Shown: piece after piece, positions 24,927-32,144 of the stretch
Layout of the letters: every line of letters begins with the position of its first letter
Position numbering within the stretch: the stretch's first letter is position 1
NCBI RefSeq assembly: GCF_017352135.1
Contig: NZ_CP071454.1
Location: 3,807,001-3,871,000 of the forward strand
Length of the DNA: 64,000 bases
DNA from: Rhizobium lentis
GTDB lineage: Bacteria > Pseudomonadota > Alphaproteobacteria > Rhizobiales > Rhizobiaceae
Direction: 5' to 3'
Program-made: the position numbers and the translations under genes
The notes under the pieces: model-generated
The model's database searches: none
The model's input: the letters and a program-made list of their open reading frames with translations, nothing else
What the model was told of the DNA's origin: nothing

Positions 24927-25129
24927 CGGACCCAGCCGAAATGATCGCATGGCTCGACCGCCGCATCGCCTCCGCCATGACATGGCTCGACGATCACGGC
25001 CGTGGCTCGAAGAAGCCCCGCCCGGAAACCGAGATCGAAACTAAGGAATACGACATCGCCCGCTTTGAGGAGATCAAGGCGGCGTACGTGAAGGCGCTGA
25101 AGAAGCGCGAGGAGGCGGCGTCATGTTAA
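24923..25129 (+). CDS. Small phage protein downstream of the methyltransferase
   Basis: 68 residues, helical (MTDPAEMIAWLDRRIASAM...), ATGA-coupled to the methyltransferase. Ends in LKKREEAASC. No family recognised. Its 3' end abuts the opposing membrane-protein gene. Confidence 0.65.
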   Translation: MTDPAEMIAWLDRRIASAMTWLDDHGRGSKKPRPETEIETKEYDIARFEEIKAAYVKALKKREEAASC

Positions 25130-25752
25130 GGATGCACCGATGCTCTAAGACTTTGTATTCGATGTTTCGTGTCGAGCATCTGAATTTCAACGAAGACCTC
25201 TGCTTGTTTCGGCCAATCGCTAATGATCTTGTCGCCGTCGGCTGCAGCGATCTTCAGTTGCAAGGCGTGAGGGCCAATATTGTTTCGATCCTCCCACCCG
25301 CGCAATGGATAGGGCCAAGGCGTCCGAGCAAGGTTCAGTTGGTTGCCATCAAGTTTCAACTCCATAATACCCATGGCGTTTCCCACGTTGAGCTGAACAG
25401 ATTTTATGAAAATTGCTCGTCGGTTCCAGTTAACTATGCGAACGACCATCTCAGTCGGATCGTCAAGGTCTGGCGTCACATCCATGGTTGGTGGCGCGTC
25501 GCCCAATATAAAATCTGTCTGTTTCTGCTGCTGACTGATCTGCCGCCTCGTGAGCGCCACGGCCATGCCGGCAGCCACGAATCCGGCCCAGCCGCTGGTA
25601 GCTTCAAGCCAATCACGGAAATAGCAGTTACCTCCGCACCAGTCCCAACCTTGCCAGGCAAGGAAGTCGGGCAGAAAGCGCATTACGAAAGTGAATGCGA
25701 CAAGCGCCAGTGCCGAAACAATCGTCACACAGAAGTTTTTGTCGCTCAGCAT
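25126..25752 (-). CDS. Membrane protein on the opposite strand, unknown
   Basis: 208 residues. Two transmembrane helices (about 6-30, FCVTIVSALALVAFTFVMRF; and about 48-68, TSGWAGFVAAGMAVAL), followed by a soluble domain of about 140 residues rich in beta strands (VVRIVNWNRRAIFIKSVQLNV). It is the only minus-strand gene in this part of the rightward operon, between two methyltransferase-linked genes. This layout, two TM plus a cytoplasmic domain, is often seen in phage-borne accessory (moron) proteins. Function not recognised. Confidence 0.75.
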   Translation of the reverse strand: MLSDKNFCVTIVSALALVAFTFVMRFLPDFLAWQGWDWCGGNCYFRDWLEATSGWAGFVAAGMAVALTRRQISQQQKQTDFILGDAPPTMDVTPDLDDPTEMVVRIVNWNRRAIFIKSVQLNVGNAMGIMELKLDGNQLNLARTPWPYPLRGWEDRNNIGPHALQLKIAAADGDKIISDWPKQAEVFVEIQMLDTKHRIQSLRASVHP

Positions 25753-25820
25753 GCTTCCGCTCCCTCGTCCGGCGCATGGCTAAGGCCGGAAGCTGGTGCG
25801 AACTTTACGAGGGTGGCGGC

Positions 25821-26390
25821 ATGACCTCCTGGTTCTTCGATCCGCTCACGCCACTCCATTACGAGCTCCTAGTTATCGACCCGCCGTGGGATTTCGGCCT
25901 TTACAGCGACAAGGGCAACCAGAAGGCGGCGCAGCGCCACTATTCATGCATGAAGGATGACGAGATCCTGGCGATGCCAGTGGGTCAGCTGGCGTCGATA
26001 GATTGCCTTCTTTACCTCTGGGCGACTGCTCCACAGCTTCCTTTGGCAATCGAGTGCTGCAAGGCTTGGGGCTTTGAATACAAGTCGTTCATGGTCTGGC
26101 GAAAGCTGACGCCCGGCGGCAAGGAACGGATGGGAACCGGCTACCGTGTCCGCACCACTGGTGAGATTGTCATTGTCGGCGCGTTGGGCAACCCGAAGCA
26201 ATCGACGGTCCCCCGAACAGTGTTCGACGGCATTGCACGCGAGCACAGCCGCAAACCCGATGAGTTCTATGCCCTCTGCGATCGCGTCATGCCGCATGCG
26301 CGCCGCGCCGACGTCTTCGCTCGAGAGAGCCGCGCCGGCTGGCATTCCTTCGGAAACGAAGCGACGAAGTTCGATGAGGTAGCAGCATGA
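25821..26390 (+). CDS. MT-A70 family DNA adenine N6-methyltransferase
   Basis: 189 residues. Catalytic DPPW at 20-23 (VIDPPWDFG), then YLWATAPQLP, GFEYKSFMVWRK and the C-terminal EHSRKPDEFYALCDRVMP, the typical MT-A70 (Ime4/ParB-linked phage) arrangement. Transfers methyl to N6 of adenine. GAGGGTGG precedes the ATG at 25821. With the C5 enzyme it gives the phage two kinds of DNA modification. Confidence 0.9.
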   Translation: MTSWFFDPLTPLHYELLVIDPPWDFGLYSDKGNQKAAQRHYSCMKDDEILAMPVGQLASIDCLLYLWATAPQLPLAIECCKAWGFEYKSFMVWRKLTPGGKERMGTGYRVRTTGEIVIVGALGNPKQSTVPRTVFDGIAREHSRKPDEFYALCDRVMPHARRADVFARESRAGWHSFGNEATKFDEVAA

Positions 26391-26413
26391 TGTCTGTCGA
26401 CACTCAACCGCAA

Positions 26414-26656
26414 TCAAGGTCGCAAGATGCCGGCTTCCTCGGCCGCGCGAATGAAGGCGAGCTTGGCAGTGGCGCTATCCACTTTCCCATCGATCGCGCC
26501 GAGACAGGCTCGTCGAGCAGCGGAAAAGGACTTGCCTCCTTTTGTGGGCCACGAGCTCATAAGGTACGCTATAGCATCGCGCGAGTTGCCGACGCTTCGG
26601 AAATGATCGGAATCGATCATCAACTCTATTGGCTTGTCCCACATATCGCGGCTCAT
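26414..26656 (-). CDS. DUF982 protein (copy 1)
   Basis: 80 residues. W-x-KPIELMIDSDHFRSVGN, the SWPTKGGKSFSAARRACL core and KVDSATAKLAFIRAAEEAG mark the DUF982 family, which is expanded in Rhizobiaceae and often plasmid-borne. Function unknown. The start MSRDMWDKP is preceded by GGAG at 9 bp. It is on the opposite strand to the phage operon, together with a second DUF982 gene. Confidence 0.75.
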   Translation of the reverse strand: MSRDMWDKPIELMIDSDHFRSVGNSRDAIAYLMSSWPTKGGKSFSAARRACLGAIDGKVDSATAKLAFIRAAEEAGILRP

Positions 26657-26863
26657 TTTGTCTTCTCCGGCGTGCTGACCGCAGAAGAAATACGCAGCCG
26701 ACCTACTCGTTCCGCCGTTTTCCGCCATGAGACCAAGGTCGGGGGTGCATCTGCGACTAAAGGACCAGCAGCGAGCAGTATGCTTCATGCCGGACGCAGT
26801 GCTACCTCAACTCTGGCTGATGAGAGAGGCCGCGATCGCAGCCTCTCCGCTTATACGGAGCGA

Positions 26864-27163
26864 TCAGGCAGAAACGCGACCGCCTCCGGTTGGGGTCTTG
26901 ATCATCCACGGCTGGACTGCCGGCTGCTTCATCAAGATGCCCTTCTTATTCCCGAACGCGCGAATGGCGTCGCGAGCTACCTCAAGCGGCTTATGTCCAT
27001 CGTGGGCCATGTAGCAGGTCTTAAGGGTTGCCTCATGGGCAAGATCCCGCTCGCGCTCGGGCCAATCTTCAAGGAAGTCAATCGCATCTGCCAGGGAGAT
27101 TATCTCCCGAACCAGGCCGCCCCGCTCCTTCAGATATACGGGACGATTAAAATCTGCATTCAT
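26864..27163 (-). CDS. DUF982 protein (copy 2)
   Basis: 99 residues (MNADFNRPVYLKERGG...). REIISLADAIDFLEDWPERE and the following HEATLKTCYMAHDGHKPLEVARDAIRAF are the DUF982 core. It has a C-terminal extension (KQPAVQPWMIKTPTGGG) absent from copy 1. GAGG lies 6 bp before the start. The two copies share little sequence, so they are not a recent duplication. Confidence 0.75.
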   Translation of the reverse strand: MNADFNRPVYLKERGGLVREIISLADAIDFLEDWPERERDLAHEATLKTCYMAHDGHKPLEVARDAIRAFGNKKGILMKQPAVQPWMIKTPTGGGRVSA

Positions 27164-27291
27164 AGCTACCTCACTGAAAACGTTGGTGATCAACAAGGAT
27201 GGCGCCGAAGCTTAGCGCCAGTGGAGAACTTATTTTTCCGGTTTTTCCGTTTCAATACATCCCGGGTGAAATTTTTCCGGGAGGCACGCCC

Positions 27292-27447
27292 GTGACCTTC
27301 CTCGAAGCCTACGCAATCCATGGTCCGGACGTCGAGCGCATAGCAGCAGCTCTCGGCATCCCAGCGCCTGAGGCCGATCGCCTCGTCAGTCGGGAGATGG
27401 ATCGCCGATATCACGCCCGTATCCGTGGTGAACGGAGGCGCGCATGA
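27292..27447 (+). CDS. Small phage protein with GTG start
   Basis: 51 residues (read Met-TFLEAYAIHGPD...). GGGAGG 7 bp before the GTG decides this start over an ATG at 27199. Helical, with an HTH-like stretch VERIAAALGIPAPEADRLVSRE and a basic end. It is ATGA-coupled to the DUF1064 gene. Confidence 0.6.
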   Translation: MTFLEAYAIHGPDVERIAAALGIPAPEADRLVSREMDRRYHARIRGERRRA

Positions 27448-27818
27448 CCGAGGTGCTGACCCGTGACGAATATCGCGCCGCAGTCGCCAAGCCGAAGCCC
27501 GGCAACAAGTTCGGCGCCAAGCGGACCGTCTTCGACGGCATCACCTTCGACAGCAAGCGAGAGGCGGAGGTCTATCGCGATCTGAAGCTGTTGGAGCGCT
27601 CTGGCCGGATCTCTGGATTCGAGCGCCAGCGGAAGTTCGAGCTCATCGTCAACGGAAAGATCATAGGCTCTGCGAAAATCGATTTCGCCTTCATCGACCA
27701 CGATCAGGACGGTCGGTTCCGTTGCGTCGACGTCAAGGGCGTCGTCACCCGCGAATTCAAGCGGACTCAGAAGATCATCAAGGCGGCCTACAACATCGAC
27801 GTCGAGGTGTGGAAATGA
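27444..27818 (+). CDS. DUF1064 protein, predicted phage nuclease
   Basis: 124 residues. KFGAKRTVFDGITFDSKREA, FELIVNGK and the AKIDFAFID...VDVKGVVTREF series match DUF1064, a restriction-endonuclease-like fold (D...E-x-K pattern with DVKG). Phage DUF1064 proteins are thought to process DNA branches during replication or packaging. ATGA overlaps on both sides. Confidence 0.85.
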   Translation: MTEVLTRDEYRAAVAKPKPGNKFGAKRTVFDGITFDSKREAEVYRDLKLLERSGRISGFERQRKFELIVNGKIIGSAKIDFAFIDHDQDGRFRCVDVKGVVTREFKRTQKIIKAAYNIDVEVWK

Positions 27819-28579
27819 GCAACCGCGCCTGGATGCCGCTCCATATCGCCGATTACCTCGCCGACACCGGCCACCTAACGGCCACCGAGCACGGCGCCTA
27901 TCTGCTGCTGATCATGCACTACTGGCAGAACGGCAGCTTGCCAGAGAACGAGCGCGTTATTGCACGCATCGCGAAGCTATCGCCGGAACAGTGGGAGGAG
28001 AGCCGCGACATGCTCGCCATGCTCTTCGGCCCCGGTTGGAAGCACAAGCGCATCGATGCAGAGCTCTCGAAGGCGGATGAGATCATCGAGAAACGCCGAT
28101 CGGCCGCGGAGGCTCGATACGCGAAGGCGAAAACGAACACATCAGATGCAAATGCAATGCATGTGCAAAGCAAATGCAGTGATACGGGCGCGTTACCGAC
28201 AACCAATAACCAATCTTCCTCACTTCGTTCGGAAGACGCACGCGCGCCCTTGATCGATCCCGACTTCGAAAGATTTTGGGATGCTTACCCGAACAAGACG
28301 GGCAGGCCATCGGCGGAGAAGGCTTTCTCCCAAGCTGTCAAGCGTGCCAGCCTCGACGAGATCATGGCCGGTGTCGCGACATACGCCGCCAAGACCGATG
28401 ACCGTCAGTGGTGCTCGCCGGTCAGGTGGCTCTCCGATGATCGCTGGAAAGACCAGCCGGCCAAGCCTCCCGACAAAGCTCCCCCAAAGCCCAACGGCCT
28501 ATCACACCTGCAGAAATTTCAAACCAGAGAAGAATACCTCGCGGCCGAGTTGGCGCGATCGGAACGGAGTTTCAGATGA
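27815..28579 (+). CDS. DUF1376 protein, phage replication-associated
   Basis: 254 residues. The N-terminal 90 residues are DUF1376: WMPLHIADYLADTGHLTATEHGAYLLLI and LSPEQWEE. A low-complexity linker (about 105-145) follows, then a helical C-terminal part (FERFWDAYPNKTGRPSAEKAF) like that of phage replication O/DnaD-type proteins. Likely a replication initiator or helicase loader. ATGA coupling upstream, 4-bp overlap downstream. Confidence 0.8.
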   Translation: MSNRAWMPLHIADYLADTGHLTATEHGAYLLLIMHYWQNGSLPENERVIARIAKLSPEQWEESRDMLAMLFGPGWKHKRIDAELSKADEIIEKRRSAAEARYAKAKTNTSDANAMHVQSKCSDTGALPTTNNQSSSLRSEDARAPLIDPDFERFWDAYPNKTGRPSAEKAFSQAVKRASLDEIMAGVATYAAKTDDRQWCSPVRWLSDDRWKDQPAKPPDKAPPKPNGLSHLQKFQTREEYLAAELARSERSFR

Positions 28580-29061
28580 ACATCGCAGCGAGAGATATCC
28601 GAGCCCGGCTCATGAACCCACCCGTCAAACTGACGCGGGAAGCGATAGCGGAAAAGGATGAGAAGATCCGCGAACTTCGAAACATCATCACCGCCCAACG
28701 CGCCGACATCGCCGTCCGCCAGGAAACCATCGACAGGCTGACGGTCGAACTCAGGGAAAGCCGGAAGGCCGAAGAGGAATATCGCCGGAAATCGAGAGCG
28801 ATCTCTGAAGCGGATAACGCGATCGGCGCAGACGGCTTGAGGTCATGGAAAGCCATAGTGAAGGAGGTTATGAGCGAATTCCCCGGCGTTTCATGGGCTC
28901 AGATTAAAAGCAGTCGCCGTCAAACATGGATCGTCGCCTGCCGGCGCGCCTGCGTTCGGGCCGTCCACGCCGAGAGGCCGGAAATGACGAGCACTGATTT
29001 GGCTAAGCTCTTCAACAAGGAGCACAGCACAATCCAGACTATCTTGGGCAAGCGCAAATGA
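28576..29061 (+). CDS. DnaA domain IV-like DNA-binding protein
   Basis: 161 residues. A long coiled coil (about 22-75) is followed by a region (about 93-160) with the spacing of DnaA domain IV: IKSSRRQTWIVACRRACVRAV, then DLAKLFNKEHSTIQTILGK, which corresponds to the DnaA IG-x-x-FGRDHTTV motif. There is no AAA+ domain. It could bind DnaA-box-like sites and recruit replication proteins, together with the DUF1376 gene. Recognised by pattern only. Confidence 0.65.
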   Translation: MNIAARDIRARLMNPPVKLTREAIAEKDEKIRELRNIITAQRADIAVRQETIDRLTVELRESRKAEEEYRRKSRAISEADNAIGADGLRSWKAIVKEVMSEFPGVSWAQIKSSRRQTWIVACRRACVRAVHAERPEMTSTDLAKLFNKEHSTIQTILGKRK

Positions 29062-29519
29062 CCCGTCTTGCTCGCGTCGACATGTATGCCGTCGCTCCGC
29101 TTCTCCCGGGCGACAAGGTAGCTGGCCGGGTGGCGTCCCGCGGCGAACACTTCGAATGGTCCCCGCCGTCCACTACTGTGCATTCCGCCGATCCGATCCC
29201 GCACCGGGCGCCGACGGCTCTTGAGCGGATCATGCCAGAATTCGTCGACCTGACTGGCGTCAGGTCAGGCCGGCTCACAGTCGTCGGCATGGCGGTTGAC
29301 GTTTGCGCGAACGGCACGCGCTGGGTGGTTCGCTGCGTCTGTGGCTCCTATGAGCTTCGGCGCACCAGATACCTGAAGGCATGCGCAGCGGGCAAAAAGA
29401 TCGGAAACGATGAGCCGATGTGTGGGTCCTGCGCCTACACGAAAAGGCTCCGCAACGGTTTCCATAACCGGAAGAAGGCAGCTGCGGCTGCCGAAGCAAT
29501 TCAGAACTGCATTCGATAA
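29058..29519 (+). CDS. Phage protein with zinc-binding C-terminal part
   Basis: 153 residues. About 65 Pro-rich residues lead to FVDLTGVRSGRLTVVG, then TRWVVRCVCGSYELRRTRYL and CGSCAY. DLTG-x-x-GRLTV ... W-x-C-x-CG is the pattern of HNH/AP2-associated phage DNA-binding domains; the catalytic HNH part itself is not seen. ATGA-coupled upstream. Confidence 0.65.
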   Translation: MTRLARVDMYAVAPLLPGDKVAGRVASRGEHFEWSPPSTTVHSADPIPHRAPTALERIMPEFVDLTGVRSGRLTVVGMAVDVCANGTRWVVRCVCGSYELRRTRYLKACAAGKKIGNDEPMCGSCAYTKRLRNGFHNRKKAAAAAEAIQNCIR

Positions 29520-29550
29520 CCGAGCGGCGGCTCGACGAGAGGGAATGAAA

Positions 29551-30240
29551 ATGGCGGAATCAGCAGAGCAGATTCGAGATAAAGACACCGAGTTCCGGGA
29601 GATGATCACCCGCCGGCGCCGGCGGCTGGTCGGCAACGACTGGTACGCGATCCGCACCGCGCCTGGAACGCAGAGGATGGCGCGGCATGTCGAGGACGCC
29701 CCGATCAGCCGCATCGGCGAGAGCATCATCGAGCGAAACCTTCGGAACGAGGGGATCAGCGTCTACATGCCGGCCTACTGGTACGAAAGCATCCACCACC
29801 GCACCCGGAAGGTCATCCAGCGCCGACTGCCGTTGCTGGTCGGTTATGCCTTCGTCAACCTCGAAAACATGAACTTCGAGCAGGTGCGCGCCGTCGACGG
29901 CGTAGTCTGCTTCCTCCGGTCCGAGTTCGGTCCGATCCGGTTCAGTGGCGACGATCTCTCCATAATCGCGGCCGAAGAGCTCACCCGCCGGCAAGCGTTC
30001 CGCCGCGAGCGCATCACCCGAATCCAGAAAGAGACGGAAAGCCAGGCAATGCAGATCCGCGGCAACCTCCGCAAGATTCTTCCGAAGGGCAGGGGCAATC
30101 GCATCAACCTGAGAGATCAAGCCCTGATCGCCATTAAGGGCATGAAACCCGAGATGCAGAGCAAAGTCATGGGGATGCTTGCCCAATTGGAGCAGTTGGA
30201 TGCATATGTGGGTCTTGAAACCATAGATCGTGTTGCGTAA
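29551..30240 (+). CDS. NusG-like transcription elongation factor
   Basis: 229 residues. A NusG N-terminal (NGN) domain at about 30-135: WYAIRTAPGTQR, IERNLRNEGISVYMP and RRLPLLVGYAFVNL...VRAVDGVVCFLR. The rest is helical and basic; no clear KOW domain. It would bind RNA polymerase and modify pausing or termination, as RfaH/UpxY-type NusG paralogues do. It is the last gene before the late region, the place where antiterminators of late genes usually lie. ATG at 29551 is 7 bp after GAGGG. Confidence 0.85.
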   Translation: MAESAEQIRDKDTEFREMITRRRRRLVGNDWYAIRTAPGTQRMARHVEDAPISRIGESIIERNLRNEGISVYMPAYWYESIHHRTRKVIQRRLPLLVGYAFVNLENMNFEQVRAVDGVVCFLRSEFGPIRFSGDDLSIIAAEELTRRQAFRRERITRIQKETESQAMQIRGNLRKILPKGRGNRINLRDQALIAIKGMKPEMQSKVMGMLAQLEQLDAYVGLETIDRVA

Positions 30241-30358
30241 TATTCAGCCCAAGGTGATTTGGGCTGTTCTGATCGCGGACCTCTCTGAGAGGGAATACTC
30301 GCCGGGCCCCGGATTGGTCATCACCGCCAATCGCTCAAAAAGAACGCTGCCTGATTTT

Positions 30359-30610
30359 TCATTCGGGAGGCAAAGCCGAAGCAGCCAGGCGCAGAGTATT
30401 CTTGATGCCCGCAGGCAGAAAACTCGTGTCCTGACGTGCGGCGGCAATACGGATAAGAGCCATGGCCGCCGCAGTTTCATGTAGCGGTCGGAATGTTACC
30501 TTGCCGGCCTCGATGTCTTGATAGGTGCGAAACGGCACCTGCATATGTGATGCCATCTCGGCTTGGGTGACGCCCGCCATCTTGCGGTAGTCTGCTACAG
30601 TGAGTGTCAT
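30359..30610 (-). CDS. XRE-family regulator
   Basis: 83 residues from the ATG at 30610 (MTLTVADYRKMAG). HTH: VTQAEMASHMQVPFRTYQDIEAGK. The C-terminal segment is helical and Ala/Leu-rich. It opposes the rightward operon just after the NusG-like gene. It is preceded by a 22-residue ORF and by repeated dyads at 30798-30843, which may be its operators. Confidence 0.75.
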   Translation of the reverse strand: MTLTVADYRKMAGVTQAEMASHMQVPFRTYQDIEAGKVTFRPLHETAAAMALIRIAAARQDTSFLPAGIKNTLRLAASALPPE

Positions 30611-30679
30611 TGAAGGTGTCTCCAAGATTTGCTATATCTTGGGGAACCGGAGAGGTGGCTAGACCCCTCCGGCCCCCAG

Positions 30680-30748
30680 TTACCGGCTAATGGAGATTGT
30701 CAGTCTCCACTTGCCGAACCGGACTTGGAAGGTGAGCTTGACGCTCAT
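30680..30748 (-). CDS. 22-residue ORF upstream of the XRE regulator
   Basis: Encodes MSVKLTFQVRFGKWRLTISISR. GGAGG lies 5-6 bp before the ATG, one of the best ribosome sites in the region. It may be a leader peptide or a miniprotein; the alternating hydrophobic/basic pattern would form a beta strand. Followed by a CCGGAG/CTCCGG hairpin before the regulator gene. Confidence 0.5.
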   Translation of the reverse strand: MSVKLTFQVRFGKWRLTISISR

Positions 30749-30797
30749 GGGTGCCTCCAGTCCTCCCGAAGCGGGATTGCTTCGGTAAGATTGTTAT

Positions 30798-30843
30798 GCA
30801 CGAAAACCGTGCTTTGCGCAATAGCAAAAGCACGAAAATCGTG
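30798..30843. promoter_or_regulatory. Paired dyads GCACGAAAAYCGTG
   Basis: GCACGAAAACCGTGC (30798-30812) and GCACGAAAATCGTG (30830-30843) are two near-identical inverted repeats (CACG n5 CGTG) 32 bp, about three helical turns, apart. This spacing fits cooperative binding of a dimeric regulator. Confidence 0.55.
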
Positions 30844-30855
30844 TAAAAGCATGAA

Positions 30856-30884
30856 GCCGCCCGACTTGTCACCGGGCGGCTTTT
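30856..30884 (+). terminator. Rho-independent terminator
   Basis: GCCGCCCG and CGGGCGGC pair across a 9-nt loop and are followed by TTTT. It should stop rightward early transcription before the packaging genes. Confidence 0.8.
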
Positions 30885-30887
30885 CGT

Positions 30888-31154
30888 TTGCACGGCCAAT
30901 TCCTATCCGATGCCAAACAATGGGGCCCGCTCCGCGTCGCCCACTCCGGCATTCAAGGCGCCGGCGTTGCTCTGGTCACCGGAAGCATCTGGCTGGGGCT
31001 TCTCGAATGGCTGGCACACACGATGATCGACGAGGCGAAGGTGAGGGGGAAAACGACGTTCGCCCAGGACCAAGCCTTGTACATCGCGTGCAAGCTCGCG
31101 TGGCTGCTTTGCCTCATCCTGTTCGCCAAGGGCTCGGGTGGCTTCTCATCGTAG
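30888..31154 (+). CDS. Membrane protein, TTG start uncertain
   Basis: 88 residues in an open frame whose only upstream start codon is the TTG at 30888. Two hydrophobic segments (about 26-46, GVALVTGSIWLGLLEWL; and about 66-80, YIACKLAWLLCLILF) enclose a charged loop. Composition looks like a real protein. The initiating codon is unproven, and the frame may be the remains of a longer gene. Confidence 0.4.
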   Translation: MHGQFLSDAKQWGPLRVAHSGIQGAGVALVTGSIWLGLLEWLAHTMIDEAKVRGKTTFAQDQALYIACKLAWLLCLILFAKGSGGFSS

Positions 31155-31222
31155 CTCTGGTGGCACTCACGTTCGCCATATCTTCTCTGCCGGCCTGGTG
31201 GCCAGTATGAAAGCGTTCAATC

Positions 31223-31531
31223 CTAATCCAACACTGCCTTGGCGAACGCTCTGAGGGCTCGTTCCTTGTCTAGCTTCATCATGGCGCTTGCGATGTCGTC
31301 AAAGTCGCTTGGATGGATTAACAATTGGATGTCCCACGGTCGGCCATACCCAACCTTAAAGGACATCGTGAGGCATTCTTTATTCTCTTTTTTGTCTCGT
31401 CCTAAGGTGATGGATCCACTCTCGACTGTGCCACGAGGGCCGAATTCAGAATTGTAATAGGGGCGGTAGATTTTGCTGTAGCGTAACTTCGTCAATAGCT
31501 GCTCCCCAAAATATAAGGCTCCTAGGCTCAT
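31223..31531 (-). CDS. Small protein opposite the terminase gene, unknown
   Basis: 102 residues (MSLGALYFGEQLL...). The N-terminal part is Tyr-rich, the middle is beta (ESGSITLGRDKKENKE, MSFKVGYGRPWDIQLLI), and the end is a helix (ASAMMKLDKERALRAFAKAV). It is AT-richer than neighbours. Its ATG and that of the terminase small subunit at 31533 are one base apart on opposite strands, so both must use the same few bases for ribosome binding leader or start leaderless. Function unknown. Confidence 0.55.
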   Translation of the reverse strand: MSLGALYFGEQLLTKLRYSKIYRPYYNSEFGPRGTVESGSITLGRDKKENKECLTMSFKVGYGRPWDIQLLIHPSDFDDIASAMMKLDKERALRAFAKAVLD

Positions 31532-31532
31532 T

Positions 31533-32144
31533 ATGTCAGTGCTCAAGAACGCTCGGCACGAGAAGTTTGCCCAGGCTCTCGCCAAAGGCAATACAGCAGA
31601 TGACGCGTATGCGGCCGCCGGCTTCAAACCAGACCGTGGAAACGCATCGCGCTTACAGCAGAAAGACAACATCAGACAACGCGTTGCCGAGCTTTTGGAG
31701 TGGGAGCAGACGGTAGAGCGAAAGGCCACCGAGAAGGCCATCGAGAAGCTCGCCATCACGAAAGAGCGCGTTCTGCAGGAGCTGGCGAAGATCGGCTTCT
31801 CCGACATCCGCAAGGCCATCAAGTGGCAGGGCACACTGGTCACTGAAGAGGACAATCCAGAAGGTGGAGATGTTCTCGTGATCAAGAACGTGGTCACGAA
31901 CAACGTCCAGCTCGTTTCAAGCGACGAGATCGATGACGACACGGCCGCCGCCATTGCCGAGATCAGCCAAAATTCGACCGGCGGCATCAAACTCAAGCTC
32001 CACGACAAGAAGGGCGCGCTCGTGGACATCGGTAAGCACCTTGGCATGTTCGTTGAGCGCCACGAGCACACAGGTAAAGACGGCGCGCCGATACAGACCG
32101 AGACGAGAACATGGCGGGAAGTGCTGCGCAGCGAGAAGAGCTAG
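31533..32144 (+). CDS. Terminase small subunit
   Basis: 203 residues. The N-terminal HTH region (LKNARHEKFAQALAKGNTAD, DAYAAAGFKPDRGNASRL) is that of phage terminase small subunits, which bind the packaging site. A coiled-coil and C-terminal part (VDIGKHLGMFVERHEH) complete the family pattern. The large subunit gene begins inside its 3' end. Confidence 0.9.
   Translation: MSVLKNARHEKFAQALAKGNTADDAYAAAGFKPDRGNASRLQQKDNIRQRVAELLEWEQTVERKATEKAIEKLAITKERVLQELAKIGFSDIRKAIKWQGTLVTEEDNPEGGDVLVIKNVVTNNVQLVSSDEIDDDTAAAIAEISQNSTGGIKLKLHDKKGALVDIGKHLGMFVERHEHTGKDGAPIQTETRTWREVLRSEKS

Noticed and set aside
23757..24983. 408-codon minus frame opposite the methyltransferase repeats
   Set aside because: Antisense of the repeat region; no sensible domain, no ribosome site.
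31532..32071. Upstream extension of the minus gene at 31223 to 282 codons
   Set aside because: The extra 180 codons lie opposite the terminase small subunit and are Ser/Cys/Arg-rich; only the part from the ATG at 31531 looks real.
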